Source of the DNA: Burkholderia sp. Ac-20365 | GTDB lineage: Bacteria > Pseudomonadota > Gammaproteobacteria > Burkholderiales > Burkholderiaceae | NCBI RefSeq assembly: GCF_017104715.1 | Contig: NZ_JAAGPI010000001.1 | Coordinates: 124,001-188,000 of the forward strand | Length of the DNA: 64,000 nucleotides | Direction: 5' to 3' | Part shown: positions 53,518 to 63,233 of the stretch, piece after piece | Layout: the number at the start of each line of letters is the position of its first letter | How positions within the stretch are numbered: position 1 is the first letter of the stretch | Notes under the pieces: model-generated | What the model saw: only the letters and a program-made list of their open reading frames with translations | The model's database searches: none | Told to the model about the DNA's origin: nothing | Made by a program: the position numbers and the translations under genes

Positions 53518-54039
53518 ATGAAATTTTCCCTGTTAGCCGCGCTCGTCTGCGGCCTGTCGCTTACGAATAGTCCCGCGCGTGCGCAGCAGGCGCCGCCGCC
53601 CGGCTATCACTATTCGTTGCCGCTCAATCTTGCCATCGAAGCAGCGGAAGAAGCCATGCGCGTGTGTGAAGAAAAGCGCTACTGGGTGACGGCGACCGTC
53701 GTCGATATGGACGGCATCCCGCAGGTCGTCATGCGCGGCGATCATGCGACGGTGCACACGGGCGAGTCGAGTTTCAGAAAGGCTTTTACGGTTGTCACGC
53801 TTGGGCCTGAATTCGGCTTCGACCGTTCGAGCGGGTTCTTCGAACTGATGAAAACGAGCCCTTACGCGCCGCAACTCGCGACAGTGCACAACGTGATGGC
53901 ACTGCCGGGTGCCGTCGCGTTCAAGGCGGGCAGCGAGATGGTGGGCGCGTTGGGAATCGGTGGAGCGCCGGGTGGCGACAAGGATGAAGTCTGTGCGGCA
54001 GCGGGTGTCGCCAAGGTCGCGAACCGGCTGCCGCACTGA
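53518..54039 (+). CDS. Secreted GlcG/HbpS-family heme-binding-like protein
   Basis: This protein has 173 residues from ATG 53518, with CTGGAGG upstream. A Sec signal peptide (MKFSLLAALVCGLSLTNSPARA-Q) is followed by the GlcG/HbpS fold: LNLAIEAAEEAMRVCEE, TVVDMDGIPQVVMRGDHA and GALGIGGAPGGDKDEVCA are its hallmarks. Such proteins bind heme or small cofactors; HbpS acts with a two-component system elsewhere. It is monocistronic, preceded by the chemoreceptor terminator. The precise role here is unknown. Confidence 0.88.
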   Translation: MKFSLLAALVCGLSLTNSPARAQQAPPPGYHYSLPLNLAIEAAEEAMRVCEEKRYWVTATVVDMDGIPQVVMRGDHATVHTGESSFRKAFTVVTLGPEFGFDRSSGFFELMKTSPYAPQLATVHNVMALPGAVAFKAGSEMVGALGIGGAPGGDKDEVCAAAGVAKVANRLPH

Positions 54040-54076
54040 GCGCGATGTCGAGGCGTGTGCCTCGACATACGCGTCG

Positions 54077-55018
54077 TCATGCAGCGGCGAGGCCGTTATC
54101 GACGAGATAGATGGCTGCCGAGAACGTGATGATCGACAGCACCGTGCTGATGAGGATCGACGTCGCGGCTTCGCTTTGGTAAGCACCTGCCTCGTTGGCG
54201 AACATCGCCGGAATGGTCGCGGAGGGCAGCGCGCACAGAAGAATCATCTGTTGCGCGTACAGCCCATGCACGCCGAGCAGCACGGTGGCCGCGAACATCA
54301 GCGCAGGATGGATCAGCAGCTTGAGCCCGAGGTTGGCCCACACTTCGTTCGACAACTTTAGCTTGACCGACGACATGATCAGCCCAAGGCACAGCAGCGA
54401 AACGCCTGGCGTCGCCTTGCCGAGCAGGTTGAAGGCTTCGGCGAGCACGGGCGGAAACTTGATCTGCAACAGCGAGCAGAGGATACCGAGCGCGGGTGCC
54501 CACATCAACGGACGGCGCACGGCGCTTTTGATGCTCGACAGGAACGCTTGCGTGCCGCTTCCGGTGCCACTCGCAATGGTCAGCAGCATGGTGGTCAGCG
54601 GAATCATCACGAGGCTTGCGATCAGGTTCAGGATCAGCACCGAATAGATGTTGCCCGCACCGAACATCGCCTGAAGAATGGGAATGCCCATGAATGCAGC
54701 GTCGGGATAACCGTTGACGAAGCCCTTGAGCGTCGCCGCCTTCAGTTCGCGATAACGCCACCAGCCGAGCAGCAGCGCAACCGTGTACATCCCCATGATG
54801 CCGATGAACGTCGCGACGATCAGCCGGAAGTCGAACAGTTGCGAGCGCGGTGTGCTCGCCATGCCGACCAGCAGCAGCGCCGGAAAAATCCAGCCGAGCA
54901 CGAGCCGGCTGATAAGCAGACTGTCCGAATGATTGAGGCGCCCGCGCTTGCCGGCGATAAAGCCGAGCACGATCACGAACGCGACGGGTAAAAGCGGACC
55001 AACAATCCTGTCTAACAT
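54077..55018 (-). CDS. AEC-family (auxin efflux carrier-like) transporter
   Basis: This 313-residue protein has ten predicted transmembrane helices in the two-repeat AEC (membrane transport/AbrB-auxin carrier) layout: a first half to about 150 and a second half from about 165, each with a broken-helix centre. It starts MLDRIVGPLLPVAFVIVLGF without a cleavable leader. AEC proteins carry organic anions. The gene is 46 bases below the enolase-superfamily gene and transcribed with it, so it probably imports that substrate. A second AEC gene, not closely similar, lies at 57979. Confidence 0.9.
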   Translation of the reverse strand: MLDRIVGPLLPVAFVIVLGFIAGKRGRLNHSDSLLISRLVLGWIFPALLLVGMASTPRSQLFDFRLIVATFIGIMGMYTVALLLGWWRYRELKAATLKGFVNGYPDAAFMGIPILQAMFGAGNIYSVLILNLIASLVMIPLTTMLLTIASGTGSGTQAFLSSIKSAVRRPLMWAPALGILCSLLQIKFPPVLAEAFNLLGKATPGVSLLCLGLIMSSVKLKLSNEVWANLGLKLLIHPALMFAATVLLGVHGLYAQQMILLCALPSATIPAMFANEAGAYQSEAATSILISTVLSIITFSAAIYLVDNGLAAA

Positions 55019-55063
55019 CTCCTGACTCCAAGTTTTGTTATGCGTTGCCGTAGCGGTGCTTGT

Positions 55064-56170
55064 TTAAAGAGCGATGCGATAGTCGCGAATCACGTCGGGG
55101 TTCGGCTCGATACCGAGGCCTGGGCCTTGCGGCACATCGATGCGGCCATTGCGCGGGATGATCGCGTCGCCATAGAGCTGCGCTTCGAGATCGAAGTAGC
55201 GCCATTCGACCAGCGACTTCGGGCCGCCCAGCGCCGCGCTCGCGTGCACGCTCGCGAGCAGGCCGGGGCCGTCGTAGAAGGTGTGGACCATCACGGTGAC
55301 GTTGTGCGCGTTCGCCAGCGCAAAGACCTTTTGCAGTTCCGTGATGCCGCCCATCTTCGCGGGGCTGGGCTGAATGAAATCGACGGAACCGGCTTCGAGC
55401 AGATGCTGGAAGTCCATCAGCGTCGATGCGTTTTCGCCTGCCGCGACGGGGATGCCGCCGTGCTGGCGAACGGCGGCGAGGCCCGCGTAGTTCTCGGGCG
55501 GCCACACGGGCTCTTCGATCCAGCGCAGATTGAAGGGGCGAAACCGCTCGGTCATGTCGAGTGCTTCGCGGACTGTCCACGGGCAATTGACGTCGAGCGT
55601 GATCTCGATGTCGGGGCCGGCTGCTTCGCGCGCCGCGCGCACGGTTTCGACCGTGACCTCATGCAGCTTCAGATGCCGGTAGCCGCTTTCCACCGCACGC
55701 CGCACGTTGCGCGCGACCAGTTCCGGATCGGCATATCGGATCAGGCTCGCATAACACGCGAGCGAAGTGGCTTCCGCGCCGCCGAGCAGCGTATGAACCG
55801 GCTGGTTCGCCGCCTTGCCCGCGATGTCCCACAGCGCGATGTCGATAGCCGACAGGCCGTAGATAAACGCGCCGCTGCGGCCGAACACGTGGAATTTCTT
55901 CTGCAGCTCGAACATCGACTTTTCGCGCAACGCGACGTCACGGCCAATCAACTCCGGTGCGAGGATGTTGTCGATCACGAGCTTGACGGCGGGAATCGCC
56001 GTGAAGCCGAAGGTTTCGCCCCAGCCGACTGTGCCGTCGTCCGTGGTGACCTTGACGACGAGCGAGTCGACCACCTGCAGGTCTTTCGGGCCCCACACGC
56101 CGCCCGCCGACGGTCCGCCCGTCGTGAAGGGAATGCGCAGGGGAATGGTTTCGATACTGGCGATTTTCAT
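55064..56170 (-). CDS. Enolase-superfamily acid-sugar dehydratase/racemase (mandelate racemase type)
   Basis: This protein has 368 residues from ATG 56170; an upstream in-frame extension to 56356 runs through the regulator region and is rejected. It has the mandelate-racemase/muconate-lactonizing fold: an N-terminal cap, a YRHLKLHE Lys in the KxK position, metal ligands in TLDVNCPWT, WIEEPVW and AAGENAS, and the HTFYDGPG His/Asp end. It abstracts a proton from an acid sugar or related carboxylate. It is followed by an AEC transporter and diverges from a FadR-type GntR repressor, which together form a catabolic module. Confidence 0.88.
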   Translation of the reverse strand: MKIASIETIPLRIPFTTGGPSAGGVWGPKDLQVVDSLVVKVTTDDGTVGWGETFGFTAIPAVKLVIDNILAPELIGRDVALREKSMFELQKKFHVFGRSGAFIYGLSAIDIALWDIAGKAANQPVHTLLGGAEATSLACYASLIRYADPELVARNVRRAVESGYRHLKLHEVTVETVRAAREAAGPDIEITLDVNCPWTVREALDMTERFRPFNLRWIEEPVWPPENYAGLAAVRQHGGIPVAAGENASTLMDFQHLLEAGSVDFIQPSPAKMGGITELQKVFALANAHNVTVMVHTFYDGPGLLASVHASAALGGPKSLVEWRYFDLEAQLYGDAIIPRNGRIDVPQGPGLGIEPNPDVIRDYRIAL

Positions 56171-56439
56171 CTGGACGTACCTCAGATCAGGTTGCGAGCG
56201 AGCCGATCGAAAGCCCGCCGTATGCTCTGCATGGTATGAGACATCCTCTTGTCCTTCAAGTGAACAACTTGTTCTTTTCAGGCAATTCAATTGAGCGCGA
56301 TGTGCAACATGGGCGCCCTCGAGACGCCCATGAGAAAGGCATTTCATGGATGACAAACGCGAAGGGCTGCACGCCTGCGTCGGATCGCATTCGCTCTGGA
56401 TGTAGAATAAGAAGACAAGTCCACAGCCCAGAAACGACC

Positions 56440-57171
56440 ATGAGCGAACTGAACGTGCGGCCCGTCGAACGGCGGCCTCATCTCGCGGAACACATCACCC
56501 GCTCGCTGAGCGACGAGATCGCGTCCGGGAGGCTGAAGCCCGGCGACCGCCTGCCCACCGAGCACTTTTTGTCCGAGAACTTCGGCGTCAGCCGCAACGT
56601 GGTGCGCGAGGCGATCGCGAGCCTGCGCGCGCAAGGGCTGATCGAGTCGCGCCAGGGCGTCGGCGCATTCGTCGCGGCGTCGCGCCAGCCGTCTGAGCCG
56701 CTGCAGCAGGTGAGTTCGCAACTGCTCGAAGGGGACGACACGATCCGCAATATGTTCGAAGTCCGCGCCGTGCTCGAAAGCCAGGCCGCCGCGCTCGCCG
56801 CCGTGCACATGACGCCGCGCCGGCTCAAGCCGATCCAGGCCGCCGTCGAACGCATGCGCTACGAAGGCGCGCCGACGTCGGACACCGTCAACGCGGATCT
56901 CGACTTTCATCGCGCGGTGGCGGCCGCGTCGGGCAACGACTATCTCGCCGCGATGATCCGCATCGTGCTCGAACCGATGCGCCCACTGATCGCGGCCAAT
57001 TTCTCGCGGCAAGGGCCGATGTTCGGCAACATTCCCAACGCCGCGCGCGGCGAGCACGAGACGCTGATTCAGGCATTCATCGACAAGGACGCCGTTGCTG
57101 CGCGTCAACTGATGGGCCAGCACATCGTCAGCGCCGCGTCGCGCTTCGGTTACGACATCGCGTTTTTCTGA
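56440..57171 (+). CDS. FadR-type GntR-family regulator
   Basis: This protein has 243 residues from ATG 56440. A GntR winged HTH (ITRSLSDEIASGRLKPGDRLPTE, GVSRNVVREAIASLRAQGLIESRQGVGAFV) is followed by an FCD ligand-binding domain rich in helices, with the LDFHRAVAAASGNDYL metal-site His segment. It diverges from the enolase-superfamily gene starting at 56170, so it probably represses that operon. The 269-base gap holds both promoters and the repeats CAAGTGAACAACTTGTTC near 56258. Confidence 0.92.
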   Translation: MSELNVRPVERRPHLAEHITRSLSDEIASGRLKPGDRLPTEHFLSENFGVSRNVVREAIASLRAQGLIESRQGVGAFVAASRQPSEPLQQVSSQLLEGDDTIRNMFEVRAVLESQAAALAAVHMTPRRLKPIQAAVERMRYEGAPTSDTVNADLDFHRAVAAASGNDYLAAMIRIVLEPMRPLIAANFSRQGPMFGNIPNAARGEHETLIQAFIDKDAVAARQLMGQHIVSAASRFGYDIAFF

Positions 57172-57328
57172 GGCCGGGCCGTTACATCGTGTAAAGACTG
57201 ATATGCGTCGTACGCCGTTCATCTCGTTCTGAGGCAACCGTATAGTCGGCCCGTGCGTCGGCTTGACATAGCCGGCAGATTCGCGCGACTCCCGGGTCGC
57301 GCTTCATCAGATGAAGATGGAATAGCGT

Positions 57329-57961
57329 ATGAAACTGATATTTGTCGGTGATCCGATGTGTTCGTGGTGCTATGGCTTCGGCAAGGAAATGAGCGCGATT
57401 GCGCAGAGCATGCCGGATCTCGAAGTGCAGGTGGTGGTGGGCGGCATGGCGGCGGGTTCGACCCAGGTGCTCGACGATGCGGGCAAGCAGTTCAGGCTCA
57501 CGCACTGGGCGCGCGTCGAGCAGATGAGCGGCGCCGAGTTCAACCGTGAAGCGCTGATGGCGCGCCAGAACTTCGTCTACGATACCGAGCCCGTTTGCCG
57601 CGCGGTGGTGACGGCGCGAATGCTCGCGCCTGAGGTGGATCTGCTGAAAGTGTTCCGTGCGTTCCAGCGCGCGTTCTATGTGGACGGACTCGATACGACG
57701 GATGGCGAGGTGCTCTCCCAAGTCGGCGCGAAGGCTTTGTCGGAGCAAGGTATCGCGGCGACCGTCGATGCGTTTTTCGAGATCTTCAGTTCGGACGAAG
57801 CGATCGATGCCGCGCAGCGTGATTTCGAATTGACCCGCCGCCTGGGCGTCAGAGGCTTCCCGACCTTGTTCGTCGAAGCGGATGGAAAGATCGGCCAGCT
57901 CAGCTCCGGCTACGCGACGGCTGCGCAGATCACGCGGGCGCTTCAGTCGCTTGCAGCGTAA
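57329..57961 (+). CDS. DsbA-family thioredoxin-fold oxidoreductase
   Basis: This 210-residue protein has a thioredoxin-like DsbA/FrnE fold. It starts KLIFVGDPMCSWCYGFG, with a CSWC redox centre at about residues 11-14, an inserted helical domain (about 60-160) and the cis-Pro segment RGFPTLFVEADG. No signal peptide is present, so it works in the cytoplasm, unlike periplasmic DsbA. Members of this group are predicted disulfide isomerases or 2-hydroxychromene-2-carboxylate isomerase-like. It converges with the AEC gene 17 bases downstream. Confidence 0.88.
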   Translation: MKLIFVGDPMCSWCYGFGKEMSAIAQSMPDLEVQVVVGGMAAGSTQVLDDAGKQFRLTHWARVEQMSGAEFNREALMARQNFVYDTEPVCRAVVTARMLAPEVDLLKVFRAFQRAFYVDGLDTTDGEVLSQVGAKALSEQGIAATVDAFFEIFSSDEAIDAAQRDFELTRRLGVRGFPTLFVEADGKIGQLSSGYATAAQITRALQSLAA

Positions 57962-57978
57962 CGGCGTCTACAGACCAT

Positions 57979-58902
57979 CTACAGCCAGTAGAGCCAGGCG
58001 AGCAGCGTCACGATCGAGAAGAGCGTCGTCATCGAAATGGCGGCGCCTGTCGATGTCTTTTCGACGTCATACTCGCTCGCCAGGACATACGCGCTCTTGG
58101 CCGTCGGCACGGCGGCGCAGATCACAGCCGCGAGCGTCAGCGTGCGGTCCAGCCCGGCGGCAACGCACAATCCATACACGACGAACGGCATCGCGACCAG
58201 CTTGAGCGCTGCGAGCAGCGCATAGCGGTTCAGATGACCGCGCAATTCGTCGACAGACAGATCGAGGCCGATCGCAAACAGCGCGCAGGGCGTGAGCGCT
58301 TCGCCGAGGATGCCGAGGTACGTCGCGACCGGTGCAGGCAACGCGAGACCACCAACCGACCACAGCAAGCCCAGGATCGTGGCGAGAATCACCGGGTTCG
58401 TGCCGATCTGTTTCGCGAGCGCGCTTGCGCGCATCTTCTTGTGCGAATCGCTCTGCTGATCGACTTCCAGAAGAATCACGAGCGCCGGAAACATGATTGC
58501 GCCGACAAACACCGTCGCGACGGCGGCCGCAAGCACGCCATGCTGACCTTGCAGCGCCCGCAGAATGGGAAGCGCGACAAAACCCGTGTTCGTCATCGAA
58601 ACGATCGCGCCCAGCATTGCGCTTTTGCCGAGGCTCGCGCGCAACACGATGCGTGAAGCGAGCAGCACGGCGGCAAAGCAGATCAGCGAGCTGCCGCCGA
58701 ATGCGGCGAGAAAGCGCCATTCCAGCAGCGACGCCAACGGCTCTTTGGCGACGGTCAGGAACACGAGCGCGGGCATCGCGACGTAGTAGGCGAACTGCAT
58801 CAGCGCGCCCGCGACCGTGCGCGGCAAGTAGCCCGATACGCCGGCGAGCCAGCCCGTCAGGATGATCGCGAAGATCGGCAGTATCAGGCTCCCGATGTGC
58901 AT
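57979..58902 (-). CDS. AEC-family transporter
   Basis: This protein has 307 residues from ATG 58902, preceded by GGAGCG. It has ten hydrophobic helices in the AEC two-fold layout, starting IGSLILPIFAIILTGWLAG. The in-frame sequence before the Met is not membrane-like and is rejected. It should export or import small organic anions. It lies alone between the DsbA-like gene and dgdA, so no substrate hint comes from the neighbours beyond possible amine or amino-acid metabolism. Confidence 0.9.
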   Translation of the reverse strand: MHIGSLILPIFAIILTGWLAGVSGYLPRTVAGALMQFAYYVAMPALVFLTVAKEPLASLLEWRFLAAFGGSSLICFAAVLLASRIVLRASLGKSAMLGAIVSMTNTGFVALPILRALQGQHGVLAAAVATVFVGAIMFPALVILLEVDQQSDSHKKMRASALAKQIGTNPVILATILGLLWSVGGLALPAPVATYLGILGEALTPCALFAIGLDLSVDELRGHLNRYALLAALKLVAMPFVVYGLCVAAGLDRTLTLAAVICAAVPTAKSAYVLASEYDVEKTSTGAAISMTTLFSIVTLLAWLYWL

Positions 58903-59236
58903 GATGGCGCTCCATGAGCAGATGGGACGTCCGGATGCAATGGCATGCGAGAGCGCGCGGATGACGTGCCGGGCCAATCCTTAACCGTACGATGAATGGC
59001 AAGCGTTCACCGGCGCGATCTCGTCAGTGAAGAGTAGTCGATATAGCCGTGGACGCTATCTCAAGTCAGTTGGAGCGTGACGGCGCCGGACAGGATTGCG
59101 AAGGCTGCGATGGCGCGACCGTCGGAAGAGAATCGCTGCCTCGCGTGGGCAGCGACCGTGGGAATTGGCGAGCGACATCGCCCATCAGCACAAGAGAACA
59201 GGCGACGAACGTGCATGCGTCGCCCGTTGGCGGTAA
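58903..59236. other. Promoter gap of the AEC gene and 3' flank of dgdA
   Basis: These 334 bases carry no supported gene. Both flanking genes are on the minus strand. Apart from the GGAGCG ribosome site before the AEC start, no T-run terminator or clear palindrome was seen. Confidence 0.4.
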
Positions 59237-60634
<1,398 letters not shown>

Positions 60635-60642
60635 CTAATACC

Positions 60643-61500
60643 TTGAGTGTTTCGCTCGAGATCGAACTGCTGCGATCGTTCGCGGTAATCGCCGAGGTGC
60701 GGGCGTTCAGCCGCGCGGCCAGCCGCGTCGACCGCACGCAGTCCGCGCTGAGCCAGCAGATGAAGCGGCTCGAAGAAATCGTCGATCAGCCGCTGTTTCA
60801 GCGCACCGGCCGGGGTGTGGTGCTGACCAATCCCGGCGAGCGTCTGCTGGTTCATGCGCAGCGCATTCTGCGGCTGCATGACGAGGCGATGGCCGATCTG
60901 TCCGGCAAGGGGTTATCGGGAACGATCCGCTTCGGTTGCCCCGACGATTACGCCGCCGTGTTTTTGCCGCCGCTGCTGAGGCAGTTTTCGAGCCAGCATC
61001 CGCATGCGCTCGTCGAGGTCGTGTGCGGACCGACGCCGCGCCTGCTGGAGCGGCTGGACAAGCGGGCGGTTGACCTCGCGATGATTTCCTTGCCTGATGC
61101 CAGCGCACATGACGACATCATTCGCCGTGAGCAACTGGTGTGGATCGGCTATCCGGGGCTCGATTCCGCGCACTTCGACCCTTTGCCGCTGGCGCTGTCC
61201 GACCCGGACACGCTCGATCACATCGCCGCCTGCGAAGCGTTGCAGCGCGCGGGCAGGGCGTATCGCATCGCGTATGCGAGCAGCAGTCTTTCGGGTCTCA
61301 CCGCGCTGGTGCGTTCCGGACAGGCATTCGCCGTGATGACGCAAACGGCCGTTCCCGCAGACCTGAGCGTGCTCACCGCCGATGCCGGGTTGCCGCTGCT
61401 GCCTGCCGTCGGCGTGACGCTGAAGTTCGCGAGGGCGAGGCCGTCGCTGTTGACGACGGCGTTTGCGGAGCATATTCGCTCGATGCTGCCCATGTTGTGA
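60643..61500 (+). CDS. dgdR: LysR-family regulator of dgdA (DgdR)
   Basis: This protein has 285 residues. The first codon in frame is TTG at 60643, with AGAGGGG 8 bases upstream and no ATG nearby. The LysR HTH (LLRSFAVIAEVRAFSRAAS, TQSALSQQMKRLEEIV) is followed by a substrate-binding domain. The gene diverges from dgdA across a short gap, as in the described dgdR arrangement, where the LysR protein controls the decarboxylase. Direct sequence identity with DgdR was not checked, so the name rests on context. Confidence 0.85.
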   Translation: MSVSLEIELLRSFAVIAEVRAFSRAASRVDRTQSALSQQMKRLEEIVDQPLFQRTGRGVVLTNPGERLLVHAQRILRLHDEAMADLSGKGLSGTIRFGCPDDYAAVFLPPLLRQFSSQHPHALVEVVCGPTPRLLERLDKRAVDLAMISLPDASAHDDIIRREQLVWIGYPGLDSAHFDPLPLALSDPDTLDHIAACEALQRAGRAYRIAYASSSLSGLTALVRSGQAFAVMTQTAVPADLSVLTADAGLPLLPAVGVTLKFARARPSLLTTAFAEHIRSMLPML

Positions 61501-61537
61501 GTGATCGCGCGCTGCCGCCGCGCCGCGAGAACGACGC

Positions 61538-62533
61538 TTATTCGAAGCCCACGACGCTGTGCGGCACGTACGGCGCCTCGAGCGACGCCACTTCATCCGC
61601 AGTGAGCTTCACGTCGAGCGCCGCGATCGCATCGCTCAGATGCTGCGGCTTCGACGCGCCGATAATCGGCGCGCTCACGCCTGCTTTCCCGATCACCCAT
61701 GCCAACGCGACCTGCGCGCGCGGAATGCCGCGCGCCTGCGCGATCTTCGCGACGGCTTCGACCACGCGGCGATCGGCGTCCGCCGTCTTGTCGTAGAGAC
61801 TGTTGCCGTATCCGTCGGTCTGCTGGCGTTCAGTGGTCTGCTCCCAGTCGCGCGTGAGACGACCGCGCGCGAGCGGGCTCCACGGAATCACGCCGATGCC
61901 TTCGTCCGCGCACAGCGGCAGCATCTCGCGCTCTTCCTCGCGATACAGCAGGTTCAAATGATTCTGCATCGTCACGAAGCGCGTCCAGCCGTTTCGTTCG
62001 GCCACATGCAAGGCCTTCGCGAACTGCCACGCGAACATCGACGATGCACCGATATAGCGCGCCTTGCCCGCCTTCACGACGTCATGCAGCGCTTCCAGTG
62101 TTTCCTCGATCGGCGTCGCGTAGTCCCAGCGGTGGATCTGATACAGATCGACGTAGTCGGTGCCCAGCCGCGCGAGACTCGCATCGATCGACTGGAAAAT
62201 CGCCTTGCGCGACAGGCCCGGGCCGTTCGGCCGCTTCGCATCCGCGCGATTGCCCATCGGGAAGAACACCTTGGTCGCGAGCACAATTTCATCGCGTTTT
62301 GCGAAGTCCTTCAACGCGCGCCCGACGATCTCTTCCGACGTGCCATCCGAATAGGTGTTGGCGGTGTCGAAGAAATTGATGCCGGCTTCCACAGCCTGGC
62401 GGATCAGCGGGCGGCTCGCGTCCTCGTTCAGCGTCCACGGATGCGGGCCGCGCTCGGGCACGCCGTAGGTCATGCAACCCAGGCAGAGCGGGGAGATATC
62501 GAGTCCGGTGCGGCCCAGCTTCACATAGTCCAT
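61538..62533 (-). CDS. Aldo/keto reductase
   Basis: This protein has 331 residues from ATG 62533; the extension to 62581 is rejected. The AKR TIM-barrel motifs appear in order: YVKLGRTGLDISPLCLGCM, the catalytic Asp/Tyr pair in FFDTANTYSDGTSEEIVG, the Lys in LATKV and the NADPH site in PIIGASKPQHLSDA. It reduces aldehydes or ketones with NADPH. It converges with dgdR 37 bases away. The substrate is unknown. Confidence 0.93.
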   Translation of the reverse strand: MDYVKLGRTGLDISPLCLGCMTYGVPERGPHPWTLNEDASRPLIRQAVEAGINFFDTANTYSDGTSEEIVGRALKDFAKRDEIVLATKVFFPMGNRADAKRPNGPGLSRKAIFQSIDASLARLGTDYVDLYQIHRWDYATPIEETLEALHDVVKAGKARYIGASSMFAWQFAKALHVAERNGWTRFVTMQNHLNLLYREEEREMLPLCADEGIGVIPWSPLARGRLTRDWEQTTERQQTDGYGNSLYDKTADADRRVVEAVAKIAQARGIPRAQVALAWVIGKAGVSAPIIGASKPQHLSDAIAALDVKLTADEVASLEAPYVPHSVVGFE

Positions 62534-62822
62534 CTCATCCTCCGTGCGGTTCGGCCTTCGATTATGGAGCAAATGCCTCAAAGTCTGCTGCCGCAGCGAC
62601 GTGCGGGATGATCGCGTGCGTCATGCCGCCGATCGGGAAAGCCGTGCAAATATGAAATTACCGGGTGGAACAAGGAGGCTGCGTCGATGGCGGCTCAGAT
62701 AATGGATTCCATGCAGGCTGTCGATATCGACAGCGACAATCCATTGAGTCGCGCGCCGGATGCCCGAGCGGAAATAGACGGGCCAGGCGGCGCGCGGCGC
62801 TTCAAAGTTGAAGGGCCGTGTC

Positions 62823-63233
62823 GTGTGCAACAACCCGATTGTCTCCATCATCGACGACGACGAATCCGTTCGCGTCGCGACCTCCAGCCTCGTGCGCTCG
62901 CTCGGCTGGAAAGCCCGGCTCTATGAGTCGGCCGAGCAGTTCATGGCATGCGGCAATCTCTGCGACGTGACCTGCATCATCTCCGACGTGCAGATGCCCG
63001 GCATCTCCGGCATCGACATGTACCGGCGGCTCGTCTGCCAGGGCGTGCAGACGCCGATCATCTTCATCTCCGCCTTCGCCTCGGACAAGGTCCGCAAGCA
63101 GGCCTTCGACGCGGGCGCCGTCTGCATGCTCAGCAAACCGGTCGACGTGTCGGACGTGACACGCTGCCTCGAATCGGTGCGCACGCATACTTCCCGCGCA
63201 TCGTCGGCGCAACCTCCAGCGGGAGCGCGATGA
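62823..63233 (+). CDS. Stand-alone receiver (FixJ-type N-domain) protein
   Basis: This protein has 136 residues from GTG 62823, with AAGGG 7 bases upstream; an in-frame TTG at 62808 would add five residues. It is one receiver domain: VSIIDDDESVR, a phospho-Asp in IISDVQMPG, FISAF with the switch Ser and MLSKPVD with the Lys, plus a short disordered tail. There is no DNA-binding domain, so output must be through another protein. Its stop overlaps the start of the membrane sensor-kinase gene (ATGA), so the pair probably works together. Confidence 0.9.
   Translation: MCNNPIVSIIDDDESVRVATSSLVRSLGWKARLYESAEQFMACGNLCDVTCIISDVQMPGISGIDMYRRLVCQGVQTPIIFISAFASDKVRKQAFDAGAVCMLSKPVDVSDVTRCLESVRTHTSRASSAQPPAGAR

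Noticed and set aside
56171..56356. N-terminal extension of the enolase-superfamily gene
   Set aside because: The sequence does not fit the family start (MKIASIETIPL) and lies in the divergent promoter region.
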